Positions 26,145 through 35,063 are shown, numbered from the stretch's first letter. The stretch is DNA of 64,000 bases from Paraburkholderia atlantica (GCF_009362785.1 NZ_WHNQ01000015.1:62001-126000), one strand, 5' to 3'. The notes: generated from the sequence alone by a model not told the origin. Numbers and translations: made by a program.

Positions 26145-26159
26145 ACTGGTAGGACCAGT
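26145..26159. promoter_or_regulatory. GntR-type operator upstream of the MFS-dld genes
   Basis: ACTGGTAGGACCAGT has perfect 6-bp arms (ACTGGT/ACCAGT) around AGG and shares its core with the site at 25257-25271. It lies 95 bp upstream of the MFS start, in the 205-bp gap after gntR. This implies a second GntR-controlled promoter driving the transporter and dehydrogenase. Confidence 0.72.
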
Positions 26160-26254
26160 GCCAAAACGTCTCGACAGTCTCGTACTGGCGCGAAACAATG
26201 CGCGCTAGCAAACTCAGTTGCGGCGGCAAGCCGCACACGAATTGGAGACTCGCG

Positions 26255-27625
26255 ATGCCCTCGCACAACCCGACAGGCGCGTCCCGCCGGCCCGCTACGG
26301 ATCGATCCCGTACCCTCGCTTCAACCACAACGACCGAGTTCGAAAGCGCGACTTACGCGAAAGTGACCTGGCGTCTGCTGCCGTTTCTCTTCATCTGCTA
26401 TGTCGCGGCCTATCTGGATCGCGTCAACGTGGGATTCGCCAAGCTGCAGATGCTCAGCGACCTGAAGTTCAGTGAGTCGGTGTACGGGCTTGGCGCAGGG
26501 ATTTTCTTCATCGGCTATTTCGTGTTCGAAGTGCCGAGCAACATTCTGCTGCATCGTGTGGGTGCACGCGTGTGGATCAGCCGGATCATGGTGACATGGG
26601 CGCTGGTGTCGGCGGCGTCGTTGTTCGTGAAGACGCCCGCCATGTTCTATACGATGCGCTTTCTCCTCGGCGTCGCCGAGGCGGGGTTCTTTCCGGGTAT
26701 CGTGCTCTATCTGACGTACTGGTATCCGTCGGTGCGTCGTGGCCGCATGAACGCGCTTTTCATGATCGGCATTCCGGTGGCTGGCGTGCTCGGCGGCCCG
26801 CTGTCGGGCGGGATCATGCAGGCGTTCAACGGCGTGCGTGGTTTGTCCAACTGGCAATGGCTATTCCTGATCGAAGCGCTTCCGTCACTGGTGCTCGGCA
26901 TCGTCACGCTGTTCGTGCTGCCAAACGGTATCCGCGCCGCGTCCTGGCTCGACGAACGGCAGAAGCAGCTTCTCGAGGACAACCTTGCACGCGACGGACA
27001 CGCAGGCGCTGAGGCGTCGCTGAGGAGCATCGTGTCGAATGGCCGTGTCTGGCGGCTCGCGGCGATTTACTTCTGTTGCATGATGGGTCTTTACGGCGTG
27101 AGCTTTTACTTGCCCACGCTCATCAAGGCGGCGGGCGTCAAGGAAGCGCTGGATGTCGGCATGCTGACTGCGGTGCCTTATGCGGTCGCGATCGTGTCGA
27201 TGATTCTGGTCGCGCGCAGTTCCGACCGTCGCAACGAGCGCCGCTGGCATCTCGCGATGGCGGCCGTTGCCGCGGCAGCGGGCTTTTATGCAAGTACGCT
27301 CCATGCGGGCAATCTCGCGCTCGTATTGTTCACGCTGTCGCTCGGCACCGCTGGCGTGTTGTCGATGATGCCGGTCTTCTGGACGTATCCGAGCAGCGTG
27401 CTGACCGGCACGGCCGCTGCCGCCGGAATCGCGATGATCAATTCGATCGGCAATCTCGCCGGATTCGTCAGCCCGTCGATTATCGGATGGATGAAGGACG
27501 TGACGCACAGCACCAACGCCGGTCTGATGGTCGTCGCGGGGGCGCTGTTCGTCGGTGCGGTGCTGGCGCTGACTCAGCGCGCGCCGTCCGTAACGACACC
27601 GGCGGCGCAGCCGAGCCGGGCCTGA
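26255..27625 (+). CDS. MFS transporter, anion:cation symporter family
   Basis: Twelve-helix inner-membrane carrier of 456 residues. The region after residue 40 (WRLLPFLFICYVAAYLDRVN, GFAKLQML) is typical of the ACS/phthalate-permease family, which imports organic acids such as D-galactonate, tartrate or hydroxy acids. ATG 26255 is preferred over an earlier in-frame ATG at 26198 because GGAG lies seven bases before it. It sits 36 bp before dld, so it is the likely uptake route for D-lactate or a related 2-hydroxy acid; this pairing is inferred from context. Confidence 0.88.
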   Translation: MPSHNPTGASRRPATDRSRTLASTTTTEFESATYAKVTWRLLPFLFICYVAAYLDRVNVGFAKLQMLSDLKFSESVYGLGAGIFFIGYFVFEVPSNILLHRVGARVWISRIMVTWALVSAASLFVKTPAMFYTMRFLLGVAEAGFFPGIVLYLTYWYPSVRRGRMNALFMIGIPVAGVLGGPLSGGIMQAFNGVRGLSNWQWLFLIEALPSLVLGIVTLFVLPNGIRAASWLDERQKQLLEDNLARDGHAGAEASLRSIVSNGRVWRLAAIYFCCMMGLYGVSFYLPTLIKAAGVKEALDVGMLTAVPYAVAIVSMILVARSSDRRNERRWHLAMAAVAAAAGFYASTLHAGNLALVLFTLSLGTAGVLSMMPVFWTYPSSVLTGTAAAAGIAMINSIGNLAGFVSPSIIGWMKDVTHSTNAGLMVVAGALFVGAVLALTQRAPSVTTPAAQPSRA

Positions 27626-27661
27626 TGCCACTCTTGCGTTGACATGTGATCGAAGGCCGTT

Positions 27662-29401
27662 ATGTCCGATACAGCCTATTCCGCGATTTCCCCAGGGGAT
27701 ACGCGTAGAACATTGCTCGCGTCGCTCGGCGATATCGTCGGCGCGCGCAACGTGCTCACCAGTGATGCGCAAACGCGCCGTTACCGCACCGGCTACCGTT
27801 TTGGGAACGGCCGTGTGCTGGCGGTGGCGCGCCCCGGCACGCTGGTCGAACAATGGCAGGTGCTAGCCGCATGCGTCGCGGCGCGGGCGATCGTCATCAC
27901 GCAGGCGTCGAATACCGGACTGACCGGGGGTTCGACGCCTGACGGCGACGACTACGACCGCGACGTTGTCATCGTCAGCACTGCGCGCATCCGCCGCGTG
28001 CATCTGATCGGGGGCGGGCGTCAGGTTGTCTGCATCGGCGGCACGACGCTCGATCAACTTGAACGCACACTGAAACCGCTCGGACGCGAGCCGCATTCGG
28101 TGATCGGCTCGTCGTGCATCGGCGCGTCGGTGCTCGGCGGCATCAGCAACAATTCGGGCGGCTCGCTGGTGCATCGCGGACCGGCATATACAGAGATGGC
28201 GGTGTTTGCCGCCGTCGATGCCTCGGGCAAGCTGCGGCTCGTCAACCATCTGGGTATCGAACTCGGCAACACGCCCGAAGAGATTCTGTCGCGCGTCGAA
28301 GACGGCACGTTCACCGACGCGGACATTCGCAACGATGCGGCGGCTTCGGATCATGAGTACGCCACCCATGTCCGCAATGTCGATGCGCCGACGCCTGCGC
28401 GCTTTAACGCCGATCCGCGACGCCTGTTCGAAGCTTCCGGTTGCGCCGGCAAGCTGATGGTATTCGCGGTGCGTCTCGACACGTTTGCGGCGGAGCAGGG
28501 CGCGAAGGTGTTCTATATCGGCACCAACGACACGAGCGTGCTGACCGACATCCGACGCCATGCGCTCGCGAATTTCGCGCACCTGCCGATTGCCGGCGAA
28601 TATCTGCATCGTGATGCGTTCGATGTTGCGCGAAAGTACGGGAAGGATCTGTTCGTCATCATCGACAGGTTCGGCACGGAACGGTTGCCGATGTTCTTCA
28701 ATCTGAAAACGCGCTGCGACGCGTTGTTCGAGCGCCTCGGTTTCGTACCGAAGCATCTGACCGATCGCGTGCTGCAATGGATCAGCGAACGTCTGCCGGA
28801 TCATCTGCCTGCAAGGCTCAACGCATATCGCGAGCAGTATGAGCATCATCTGATGCTGAAGGTGCCGGCGGCGGGCATCGAGGAAGCGCGCGCCTTCTTG
28901 TCGAGACGCTTCGCGCAATCCGGCGGCGCGTATTTCGAATGTACCGAAGAAGAAGGCCGCAAGGCATTTCTGCATCGCTTCGCGGCGGCGAGCGCGGCGG
29001 TTCGATACCGTGCGGTTCATCATCGCGAGGTCGAGGATATCGTCGCGCTCGATATCGCGCTACGACGCAACGATCGGGATTGGTTCGAGCGGCTGCCGAA
29101 TGAAACCGAGCGTGCGATTGTGCTGAAGCTCTATTACGGGCACTTCCTCTGTCACGTCTTTCACCAGGACTACATTGTCGCCAAAGGCAACGACTGTCTC
29201 GCACTCGAACACGAGATGCTCGAGTTGCTCGATATTCGTGGTGCCGAGTACCCCGCCGAGCACAACGTGGGCCACCTGTACGAGGCCAAGCCGCAACTTG
29301 CAGAGTTCTACAGGAAGCTCGACCCGTGCAATTGTTTGAATCCCGGCATCGGAAAGACTTCGAAGTTCGCTGCCTATCGCGATTGCACAGTTGAAGCTTG
29401 A
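27662..29401 (+). CDS. dld: Quinone-dependent D-lactate dehydrogenase
   Basis: FAD-containing, membrane-associated enzyme oxidising D-lactate to pyruvate and passing electrons to the quinone pool. At 579 residues it has Dld length. The N-terminal FAD-binding PCMH-type domain shows VARPGTLVEQWQVL, ITQASNTGLTGGSTP, and GSSCIGASVLGGISNNSGGSL. The C-terminal part has the Dld-specific HHLMLKVPAAGIEEA, FHQDYIVAKG and a GHLYEAKPQL segment near the end. Start ATG 27662 follows GAAGG at good spacing. It is the terminal gene of a GntR-controlled set with an MFS carrier. Confidence 0.95.
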   Translation: MSDTAYSAISPGDTRRTLLASLGDIVGARNVLTSDAQTRRYRTGYRFGNGRVLAVARPGTLVEQWQVLAACVAARAIVITQASNTGLTGGSTPDGDDYDRDVVIVSTARIRRVHLIGGGRQVVCIGGTTLDQLERTLKPLGREPHSVIGSSCIGASVLGGISNNSGGSLVHRGPAYTEMAVFAAVDASGKLRLVNHLGIELGNTPEEILSRVEDGTFTDADIRNDAAASDHEYATHVRNVDAPTPARFNADPRRLFEASGCAGKLMVFAVRLDTFAAEQGAKVFYIGTNDTSVLTDIRRHALANFAHLPIAGEYLHRDAFDVARKYGKDLFVIIDRFGTERLPMFFNLKTRCDALFERLGFVPKHLTDRVLQWISERLPDHLPARLNAYREQYEHHLMLKVPAAGIEEARAFLSRRFAQSGGAYFECTEEEGRKAFLHRFAAASAAVRYRAVHHREVEDIVALDIALRRNDRDWFERLPNETERAIVLKLYYGHFLCHVFHQDYIVAKGNDCLALEHEMLELLDIRGAEYPAEHNVGHLYEAKPQLAEFYRKLDPCNCLNPGIGKTSKFAAYRDCTVEA

Positions 29402-29424
29402 TGGCGGTCCTTCGGGATACTGTT

Positions 29425-29680
29425 GAACATTTATGGAGCGCGTTCCTCGGGTTGCCGATGCAGCTTCCAGCCAGCAAGACCATCATGCTGCGGCTCGTCC
29501 TGGGTAGCGCCGCCTTTGGTATCGGCTGGGGTCTGGCTGGTTTGCCCGGGACCTGCGCCGGTTGCGTTGGGCGCGGGATGCCGCAAGGCCGTTGGTTTTG
29601 TAGCTGCCATGGTTGCGGGCATGGCCGTCTACGAGCTTTTTGAGCGCGCCAAGTCAACGGTGCAGCAAGCTAACGATGCG
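29425..29680 (+). pseudogene. Truncated and frameshifted YeeE/YedE-family (DUF6691) membrane protein remnant
   Basis: One frame reads FLGLPMQLPASKTI then LVLGSAAFGIGWGLAG. The next frame continues CPGPAPVALGAG, then KAVGFVAAMVAGMAVYELFE. Joined, they give the second half of a YedE-like DUF6691 protein, in which GIGWGLAGFCPGPA is the conserved pore motif. The frame changes near 29540 at that motif. The first half (about 70 residues) is missing; upstream sequence is dld. These proteins pair with a second YeeE half in sulfur transport; no partner is present. Not expected to be functional. Confidence 0.7.
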
Positions 29681-29701
29681 CCACGGGACCCGCCGGGGAG
29701 T

Positions 29702-30646
29702 CTACGTTGTGCCGGGAAGCGGGCTGGAAACAAGGACCGCAGCGGCCAACAGCGCGCCTGCCAGAACAAATGACTCGACATGCAGGATAACGGCGAACCG
29801 CTTCAATGGCTTTGCTGTGAATTCGGTTCCCGTGTCTTTCAGAGACGAGAGTAGCCCGGGCATTTCGAAGAACCGGTTGTGCCCCCCAAGCGCGGCGGCA
29901 GTGACTACGAGAGCAAGCTTAACCAGCAGGACTTGTCCGTATATGGACGCCCACAGGTGCTCAAGTGCATTGACTCCGCGCCAGCCGCTGTACGCGCCAG
30001 TGATAATCAGGATGGCCAGCGCGAAAGTCGCGACGTCAGAAAGCGACTGAACGAACATCGCGGCTTTGGCACGGTCGGCGGTGGGCGCGATAAATATGCG
30101 GGGCACCACGATGTACGTTGTAACAAGGACGAGGCCCACCCACACGCTGATGGCAAGCAGATGCATCCAGTCCACCCACACCGGCAAACTAAAGACGCCC
30201 GCATCCACAGGGTGTCCGCCGTGACTGCGCGCCAGTGCAACGCCCGCGATGGCCAGCCAGATAGCGGGCTTGAAATGAATCGGGCGTCGACATTGTGCGA
30301 ACGACAGAATCACCACCACGAGCATCAACCCTGCGCCTGCCAACCAGGCATGGCCGAAGTCGGTTTCCACCAGCATTGAACGGATAGCGGGACCTGCCTC
30401 GCCGAGCGTCGATTCGCTCATCAGCGCACAATGAATCCAGAATGCGAACGCACTGGACATCAGCGTGGTAAAGGAAGCGATGCGCACGGTGACAAGCAGG
30501 CGGCCACTGACGCTGCTCTGCCATCGCGAAGTGCTGCGGGACAGCCATCTGTCACTCAGCAGGGCACCGACAAGAACAGCGAAACCGATGTTCTGCAACG
30601 CTACCAGCACGAGCCGCAAAATGCCGAGGAAACCATCGTTCATCAC
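29702..30646 (-). CDS. copD: CopD-family copper resistance membrane protein
   Basis: Inner-membrane protein of 314 residues with about eight hydrophobic segments. The CopD domain is in the C-terminal half, including a WVDWMHLLAISVWVGLVLVT segment with the family-typical His. CopD is thought to work with periplasmic CopC in copper import or handling. The ATG at 30646 overlaps copC by 4 bp (ATGA), and it is the last gene of the copper operon. The copC-copD order is conserved in proteobacteria, which supports the call. Confidence 0.9.
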   Translation of the reverse strand: MMNDGFLGILRLVLVALQNIGFAVLVGALLSDRWLSRSTSRWQSSVSGRLLVTVRIASFTTLMSSAFAFWIHCALMSESTLGEAGPAIRSMLVETDFGHAWLAGAGLMLVVVILSFAQCRRPIHFKPAIWLAIAGVALARSHGGHPVDAGVFSLPVWVDWMHLLAISVWVGLVLVTTYIVVPRIFIAPTADRAKAAMFVQSLSDVATFALAILIITGAYSGWRGVNALEHLWASIYGQVLLVKLALVVTAAALGGHNRFFEMPGLLSSLKDTGTEFTAKPLKRFAVILHVESFVLAGALLAAAVLVSSPLPGTT

Positions 30647-31014
30647 TTCACCGCAAATGTGTAGGTGCCTTTGGTCTTGTGAGCATCATGCGTCATGACC
30701 GCCCATTGGACGGTGTACGAGCCGGAAGCCAGCTTCGGGACCGCGACGATGAGCACGCGTGGGTTCGACGAATCGACGTTGGCCTTCGCCTTTGTCGCAG
30801 GCGCCCCAGACGCATCGACCACCTTGATTGTGCTAAACGACGACTCGAGGTCTTCGTTGAAAGTCAGACGCAGCATTTCAGGCGATGTATCGATTGCGCT
30901 GCCGGCCGCTGGCGTGGCGCTCTCCAGCTTGCCGTGGGCAAACGCGAGAGCGGGTGAAAGCACGACAGTGGTCGCTGCTGCAGTGACCAGCAGTTTCCGT
31001 AAATTGGTATTCAC
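30643..31014 (-). CDS. copC: Periplasmic copper-binding protein CopC
   Basis: A 123-residue periplasmic protein with a signal peptide cleaved after AFA, so the mature form starts with HGKLESATPAAGS. The N-terminal His begins the CopC fold and is a Cu(II) ligand in characterised members. The C-terminal MTHDAHKTKGTYTF segment holds further His/Asp ligands (MxHDxHxxxG). The methionine-rich Cu(I) loop of plasmid CopC is not obvious, suggesting a Cu(II)-only type. It overlaps copD by 4 bp and follows the CusF-like gene. Confidence 0.93.
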   Translation of the reverse strand: MNTNLRKLLVTAAATTVVLSPALAFAHGKLESATPAAGSAIDTSPEMLRLTFNEDLESSFSTIKVVDASGAPATKAKANVDSSNPRVLIVAVPKLASGSYTVQWAVMTHDAHKTKGTYTFAVK

Positions 31015-31083
31015 GATTGTTTCCTCTCAAGACCAAATCGGGGCGTAGCCTGTATTGCGGCGCTGACAGCCCCGTTGAAATGT

Positions 31084-31434
31084 TCACTGTTTCTGCAGCT
31101 TCGTCACGGTGAGCGCGCCATCGATTTCTTCGGCCACGAAGTCAATCTTGTCGCCCACTTTCACCTGTGAAAGCAGGGCTGGGTCCTTGACCCTGAACAC
31201 CATAGTCATGGCTTCCATATCCAGGTTTTTGAGCGGTCCGTGTTTGATGGTCAGCTTTCCGGCGGAGATATCCACTTTCTTCACTTCCCCATGCGACATG
31301 CTGCTCGTCGCTTCTGCGCCCTGTTGTGCGCCGCTCGTCGTGTTCGTGTTGCCCGCGTCATCTGCGGCAAACGCGGTCGCGGACACCGCGACGGCACAGC
31401 CCAGCAAAATCGAAGCAATTGCTTTCTTCATCAT
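31084..31434 (-). CDS. CusF-like periplasmic copper-binding protein
   Basis: A 116-residue secreted protein: signal peptide of about 22 residues (cleavage after AFA), a short Thr/Gln/Ser linker, then a CusF-type OB-fold domain (VKKVDISAGKLTIKHGPLKN). The HGPLKNLDMEAMTMVFRVKD segment carries the His and Met ligands used to bind Cu(I). The long open frame extends to 31515, but the first ATG of a tandem pair at 31434 has GGGAG upstream and begins a signal peptide, so that start is chosen. It lies between the multicopper oxidase and copC. Usually such proteins feed Cu(I) to an RND pump; none is present here. Confidence 0.88.
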   Translation of the reverse strand: MMKKAIASILLGCAVAVSATAFAADDAGNTNTTSGAQQGAEATSSMSHGEVKKVDISAGKLTIKHGPLKNLDMEAMTMVFRVKDPALLSQVKVGDKIDFVAEEIDGALTVTKLQKQ

Positions 31435-31495
31435 GTTCTCTCCCACAGTTGGATTAACAAATATCGGCCGGAGCCACGTCCGGCTCGCCAGGAAA

Positions 31496-32797
31496 TCAGC
31501 TATCCGGCATTTCACCGGTGTACTCGTAGGCGACCGTCCCCTTCGGATGTTTGAACCAGCCAGGGTCGCGGTAGTCGTTCCGGCCGAGACCTTCGCGCAC
31601 CTTGACGACGCTGAACATGCCGCCCATTTCCAGCGCGCCGAACGGTCCTGTTCCGGTCATCATTGGCAACGTGTTGTCGGGTAGCGGCATTTCCATGTCC
31701 CCCATTGAGCCGCCTGCGCTGCCCATCGCCATGTAGTCCGGCACGAGCTTGTTGATGCGCTTCGCGAGGTCTTTCTGCGGTACGCCAATGAGATTCGGTA
31801 CCTGGTGGCCCATCGCATTCATCGTGTGATGCGACTTGTGACAGTGAAACGCCCAGTCACCGGGCCGGTTCGCCGTGAACTCGATGGCTCGCATCTGACC
31901 GACTGCGACGTCGGCCGTGACCTCCGGCCAGCGTGCAGACGGCGGAATCCACCCGCCGTCGGTTCCTGCGACCTCGAAGCTGTACCCATGAAGATGGATG
32001 GGATGATTGGTCATCGTCAGGTTGCCGAAGCGGATGCGTACGCGGTCTCCCGCGCGTACCGGCAGAGGGTCGATGCCGGGAAAGACGCGCGCGTTCCACG
32101 TCCACATGTTGAAGTCCGTCATTTCGTTGACGCGCGGCGTAAAGCTGCCCGGGTCGATGTCGTAGGCGGACATCAGGAACACGAAGTCGCGGTCTACCGG
32201 CATGACGCTGCGGTCCTTCGGGTGCACGATGAACGTGCCCATCATCCCCATCGCCATCTGCACCATCTCGTCGGCGTGGGGGTGATACATGAAGGTGCCG
32301 TGCTTCTCGAGCTGGAACTCATAGACGAACGTCTTGCCTGGGGGAATGTGCGGTTGAGTGAGCCCGCCGACACCGTCCATCCCGGAAGGCACCAGCATCC
32401 CGTGCCAGTGAACCGTGGTGTGTTCGGGCAGTTTGTTGGTCACGAAGATGCGGACCCTGTCGCCTTCGATCGCTTCGATGGTCGGGCCTGGCGCCTGGCC
32501 GTTGTATCCCCAAAGATTCGCCTTCATGCCGGGTGCCATTTCACGGACCACCGGCTCGGCAGTCAGGTGAAATTCCTTCCAGCCGTTCTTCATGCGCCAC
32601 GGCAGCGTCCAGCCGTTCAGGGTCGCCACGGGTGTATAGGGGCGACCATTGGGCGGTACCAGCGGTGGCTGTGTGGCGGTCGTTTCCATCGTGGGCGCTT
32701 CTGGCAGTGACGCTGCGCCAGCCTTGCTGACCAACGCCGCGCCGAGGAGCGCTGCGCCCGAGCCGCCGAGAAAACTTCGACGTGAAACCATCTTCAT
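31496..32797 (-). CDS. Multicopper oxidase (CopA/CueO-related), Tat-exported
   Basis: Periplasmic oxidase, likely oxidising Cu(I) to the less toxic Cu(II). In 433 residues it starts with a twin-arginine leader (SRRSFLGGSGAALLG). The copper-ligand motifs are all present: TTVHWHGMLVPSG, FMYHPHADEMVQM, NHPIHLHGYSFEV near residue 260, and the type 1/trinuclear HCHKSHHTMNAMGH. It is shorter than CopA (about 600) and CueO (about 516), with a compact layout. The ATG overlaps the TolC-like gene by 4 bp. The late Gly/Met-containing stretch (GSAGGSMGDMEMP) may bind extra copper. Confidence 0.92.
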   Translation of the reverse strand: MKMVSRRSFLGGSGAALLGAALVSKAGAASLPEAPTMETTATQPPLVPPNGRPYTPVATLNGWTLPWRMKNGWKEFHLTAEPVVREMAPGMKANLWGYNGQAPGPTIEAIEGDRVRIFVTNKLPEHTTVHWHGMLVPSGMDGVGGLTQPHIPPGKTFVYEFQLEKHGTFMYHPHADEMVQMAMGMMGTFIVHPKDRSVMPVDRDFVFLMSAYDIDPGSFTPRVNEMTDFNMWTWNARVFPGIDPLPVRAGDRVRIRFGNLTMTNHPIHLHGYSFEVAGTDGGWIPPSARWPEVTADVAVGQMRAIEFTANRPGDWAFHCHKSHHTMNAMGHQVPNLIGVPQKDLAKRINKLVPDYMAMGSAGGSMGDMEMPLPDNTLPMMTGTGPFGALEMGGMFSVVKVREGLGRNDYRDPGWFKHPKGTVAYEYTGEMPDS

Positions 32798-34299
32798 TCA
32801 CCTTTTGAATTCGTCGGCGACGCCGGTTGCATGGTTGCGGCCGACAATGGCGACTCCTGCGCCGGGGCCGATGGCGTTTGTGGGGCAGGGGCATCTGTTG
32901 CGTCGCTACGCGGGGCGTCCGGTGCCCGCGTCATGGCGAGCGGCGGAAGACGCCCCCCAAGCGACTGCTGCAGGTCCGTTTCCGCGAGCCAGAAGTCTTT
33001 CAGCGCGTCGATGTACCCGTTGACGGCGGCGACCTGTTCGCGTGAGTCGGCAAGCAGCTCGAACACGCTTGCGAGCATGCCGTTGTAACGCAGCAGCATT
33101 TCATCCGAGATGGTTTTGCGCACGGGCACCACCTCGTCGCGGTAGTGCCTGGCGACGTCATAGCTCGTCACGTAGGCGGAATACGACTCGCGTACTTCGG
33201 AGCGCGCATCAATCGCCGTCTGGGCGAGGCGGTTTGCGGACTGCATGTAGATGGCCTCAGCCCGCGCGACCTTTGCGCTGCCCCAATCGAAGATTGGAAT
33301 CTCGACGCTGATTTCGTAGCCGCGCTCATGTCCCTTGTCGGTCTCGAAATTGTTGAGATAGCCGACGTCGAGCGCATTGATAAACCGGGTTGCCTTGCTG
33401 AGCCCCAGAGAGCTGGCGACGCTTTGCGTGCGCTGCTTCGCCGCCTGAATGTCCAGGCGGTTCCGCATCGCGAAGCCCTCGAGGTCGTTGAGTTGCGGCC
33501 TGTCGTTTGGCAGGTCGGGCAGGCGCTCGGGCAACTTGAACTGGGTTCCTGAACCCCAAAGGCCCATCATGCGGGTGAGCTTTTCGCGAGCACTGACTGA
33601 CTGCTGCGTTGCCTTTGCCACCTCCGCGACCGACTCCGCGTAGAAGGCCTGCTCGCGCGCATAGTCGAGCTTGCTGAAGTTGCCAGCCTGGCGCATCCGT
33701 AGGGCGAGTTCTGCCCCAGCCTCGGCGGAGTCCTTGACCTGAGCGGCGTAAACGGCTGCCTGCTCCGCAGCCACAGCACTCACGTAGGCCTTTCGGGTGT
33801 CGGCGGCGACGGCGAGCATCGCGTTGGCAGTTTCGAGCCTGGTCTGTTCAAACCGTTGACTCTCGATGTGTGTCGCCACCGGCAGCGTGAGAATCGCTAA
33901 GACGCCCATGGAAAAGGTCCGGCTGATGCCGAAGCCATCGCTCCAGTGTGTCCGGCTGAACGTAAAGCCCGGGTTGGGCAGGCGGCCAGCCTGAACAAGG
34001 TCGGCCTCGGAAATGCCGAGCTCGCCGTACGATGCCTGAAGCCCCCGGTTGTTCAGCAACGCGACCTGGACGGCCTCATCCATCCCGAGCGGCTTCGACA
34101 GCAGTTCCTGTGTCCGCCTGAAGACCGCCTCGCGGTCTTCGTCGGTTTTCACGTAGACGACATCTTTGCCAAGGCGCTCCGACGCTGTCGACGATACGGT
34201 GTTAAAGCCACCGTCCTTCGAGAAGGTCGTGCAGCCGGCCATGAACAGCGTCGCGAGGGCGATAGAGGTCGCGCGGCGGTGCGCGAGTAGTCGCATCAT
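32794..34299 (-). CDS. TolC-family outer-membrane lipoprotein of the copper cluster
   Basis: Outer-membrane efflux-type protein of 501 residues. I use the ATG at 34299, since the longer open frame starts with unrelated residues. It then begins with a lipoprotein signal whose lipobox is LFMAGC. The body has long coiled-coil helices typical of TolC/CusC (repeated Ala/Glu/Arg heptads, NRLDIQAAKQRTQ, YEISVEIPIFDWGSAKVARA). A C-terminal Ala/Pro-rich tail is probably disordered. It overlaps its upstream neighbour (TGA/ATG) and the oxidase. No membrane-fusion or RND/P-type pump accompanies it here, so its partner is unknown. Confidence 0.88.
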   Translation of the reverse strand: MMRLLAHRRATSIALATLFMAGCTTFSKDGGFNTVSSTASERLGKDVVYVKTDEDREAVFRRTQELLSKPLGMDEAVQVALLNNRGLQASYGELGISEADLVQAGRLPNPGFTFSRTHWSDGFGISRTFSMGVLAILTLPVATHIESQRFEQTRLETANAMLAVAADTRKAYVSAVAAEQAAVYAAQVKDSAEAGAELALRMRQAGNFSKLDYAREQAFYAESVAEVAKATQQSVSAREKLTRMMGLWGSGTQFKLPERLPDLPNDRPQLNDLEGFAMRNRLDIQAAKQRTQSVASSLGLSKATRFINALDVGYLNNFETDKGHERGYEISVEIPIFDWGSAKVARAEAIYMQSANRLAQTAIDARSEVRESYSAYVTSYDVARHYRDEVVPVRKTISDEMLLRYNGMLASVFELLADSREQVAAVNGYIDALKDFWLAETDLQQSLGGRLPPLAMTRAPDAPRSDATDAPAPQTPSAPAQESPLSAATMQPASPTNSKGE

Positions 34300-34583
34300 T
34301 CCGACTCGCCCCCGTGTTCGTGTTTCTTCGCGGCGGAAGCATCGCCTGATTGGTGACCTTGCTGCATCCCGGCCCTGCTGTGACCGGGTGTAACTGCGCG
34401 GTTCAATGACTGCCAACTGGGTGCTTCGCCGTCCCGGTACGACCGGTAGCCGTCAAAGGCGGAGTGCACGGTGACGGTCGGCACCGATATCGCCGCATCA
34501 GTCGGGTCGGCAAGAGCCGTCGCGTGCGCGAGCAACGGCAGTACTGCGCTTGCGCTGAATAGCGCCGCAGAAATTGTTCGCAT
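34296..34583 (-). CDS. Small secreted hypothetical protein in the copper operon
   Basis: A 95-residue protein with a signal peptide (RTISAALFSASAVLPLLAHA, cleaved near residue 25). The mature region ends His-rich (AAKKHEHGGESE), with a central SYRDGEAPSWQSLNRAV segment also found in small proteins adjacent to CusC-like genes. The stop overlaps the start of the TolC-like lipoprotein gene. It may bind copper at its His-rich tail. No described function known to me. Confidence 0.75.
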   Translation of the reverse strand: MRTISAALFSASAVLPLLAHATALADPTDAAISVPTVTVHSAFDGYRSYRDGEAPSWQSLNRAVTPGHSRAGMQQGHQSGDASAAKKHEHGGESE

Positions 34584-34670
34584 GAATTGCTCTCGTCATA
34601 AATCATCCGGTGTCTGTCAAAGACCCCAGAAGAGCTTGCTGGTCGCAGCGAATGGCCGCGAGTGCGAGGA

Positions 34671-35063
34671 TTAGACGAGAATCAGGCGGGGAGGACGTTC
34701 AATGCCGCTGGTCAAGAACGACGCGACACGCGCAGCCGGAGACGGAGGGACGGGGAAGTGCGCCTGGTCAGCCCAGGCGGAGGCGGCAGGTACGACTGGT
34801 ATGGCTGCACCGACGCAGCAGGAGGCACAGGTTAAACACCCGTGAGCATGGTGTACGCCGGTGTGGTCGTGCCCATGATGGCCATCATCGTCGGATACCA
34901 GCGCATGTCCGTCGACTGAGTCGCCTCGATGGACATGGTGGGCGGTCGTGTCATCACCGACCGCTTCAGAAGCAGCACAAATCATCGAGACGGCCGCAAA
35001 CGACTGAACCGGAAGGCTCAGTGTCAGTAGCACGACGAGAATGATTTTGCGCCAGTAGGACAT
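34671..35063 (-). CDS. His/Cys-rich secreted protein, possibly DUF2946-like
   Basis: Small exported protein of 130 residues: a signal-anchor (WRKIILVVLLTLSLPVQSFA), then a His/Asp-rich loop (DDDGHHGHDHTGVHHAHG) and CLTCASCC cysteines. This His-plus-Cys pattern resembles DUF2946-type proteins found in copper clusters and suggests metal binding. I use ATG 35063; a GTG at 35081 would add six residues and neither has a strong ribosome binding site. It is the first minus-strand gene of the cluster, divergent from the copZ-like gene. The 87-bp gap to the next gene leaves co-transcription open. Confidence 0.7.
   Translation of the reverse strand: MSYWRKIILVVLLTLSLPVQSFAAVSMICAASEAVGDDTTAHHVHRGDSVDGHALVSDDDGHHGHDHTGVHHAHGCLTCASCCVGAAIPVVPAASAWADQAHFPVPPSPAARVASFLTSGIERPPRLILV

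Noticed and set aside
26198-26254. Earlier start for the MFS transporter
   Set aside because: No ribosome binding site at 26198, while 26255 has GGAG at proper spacing and precedes the normal cytoplasmic N-terminus.
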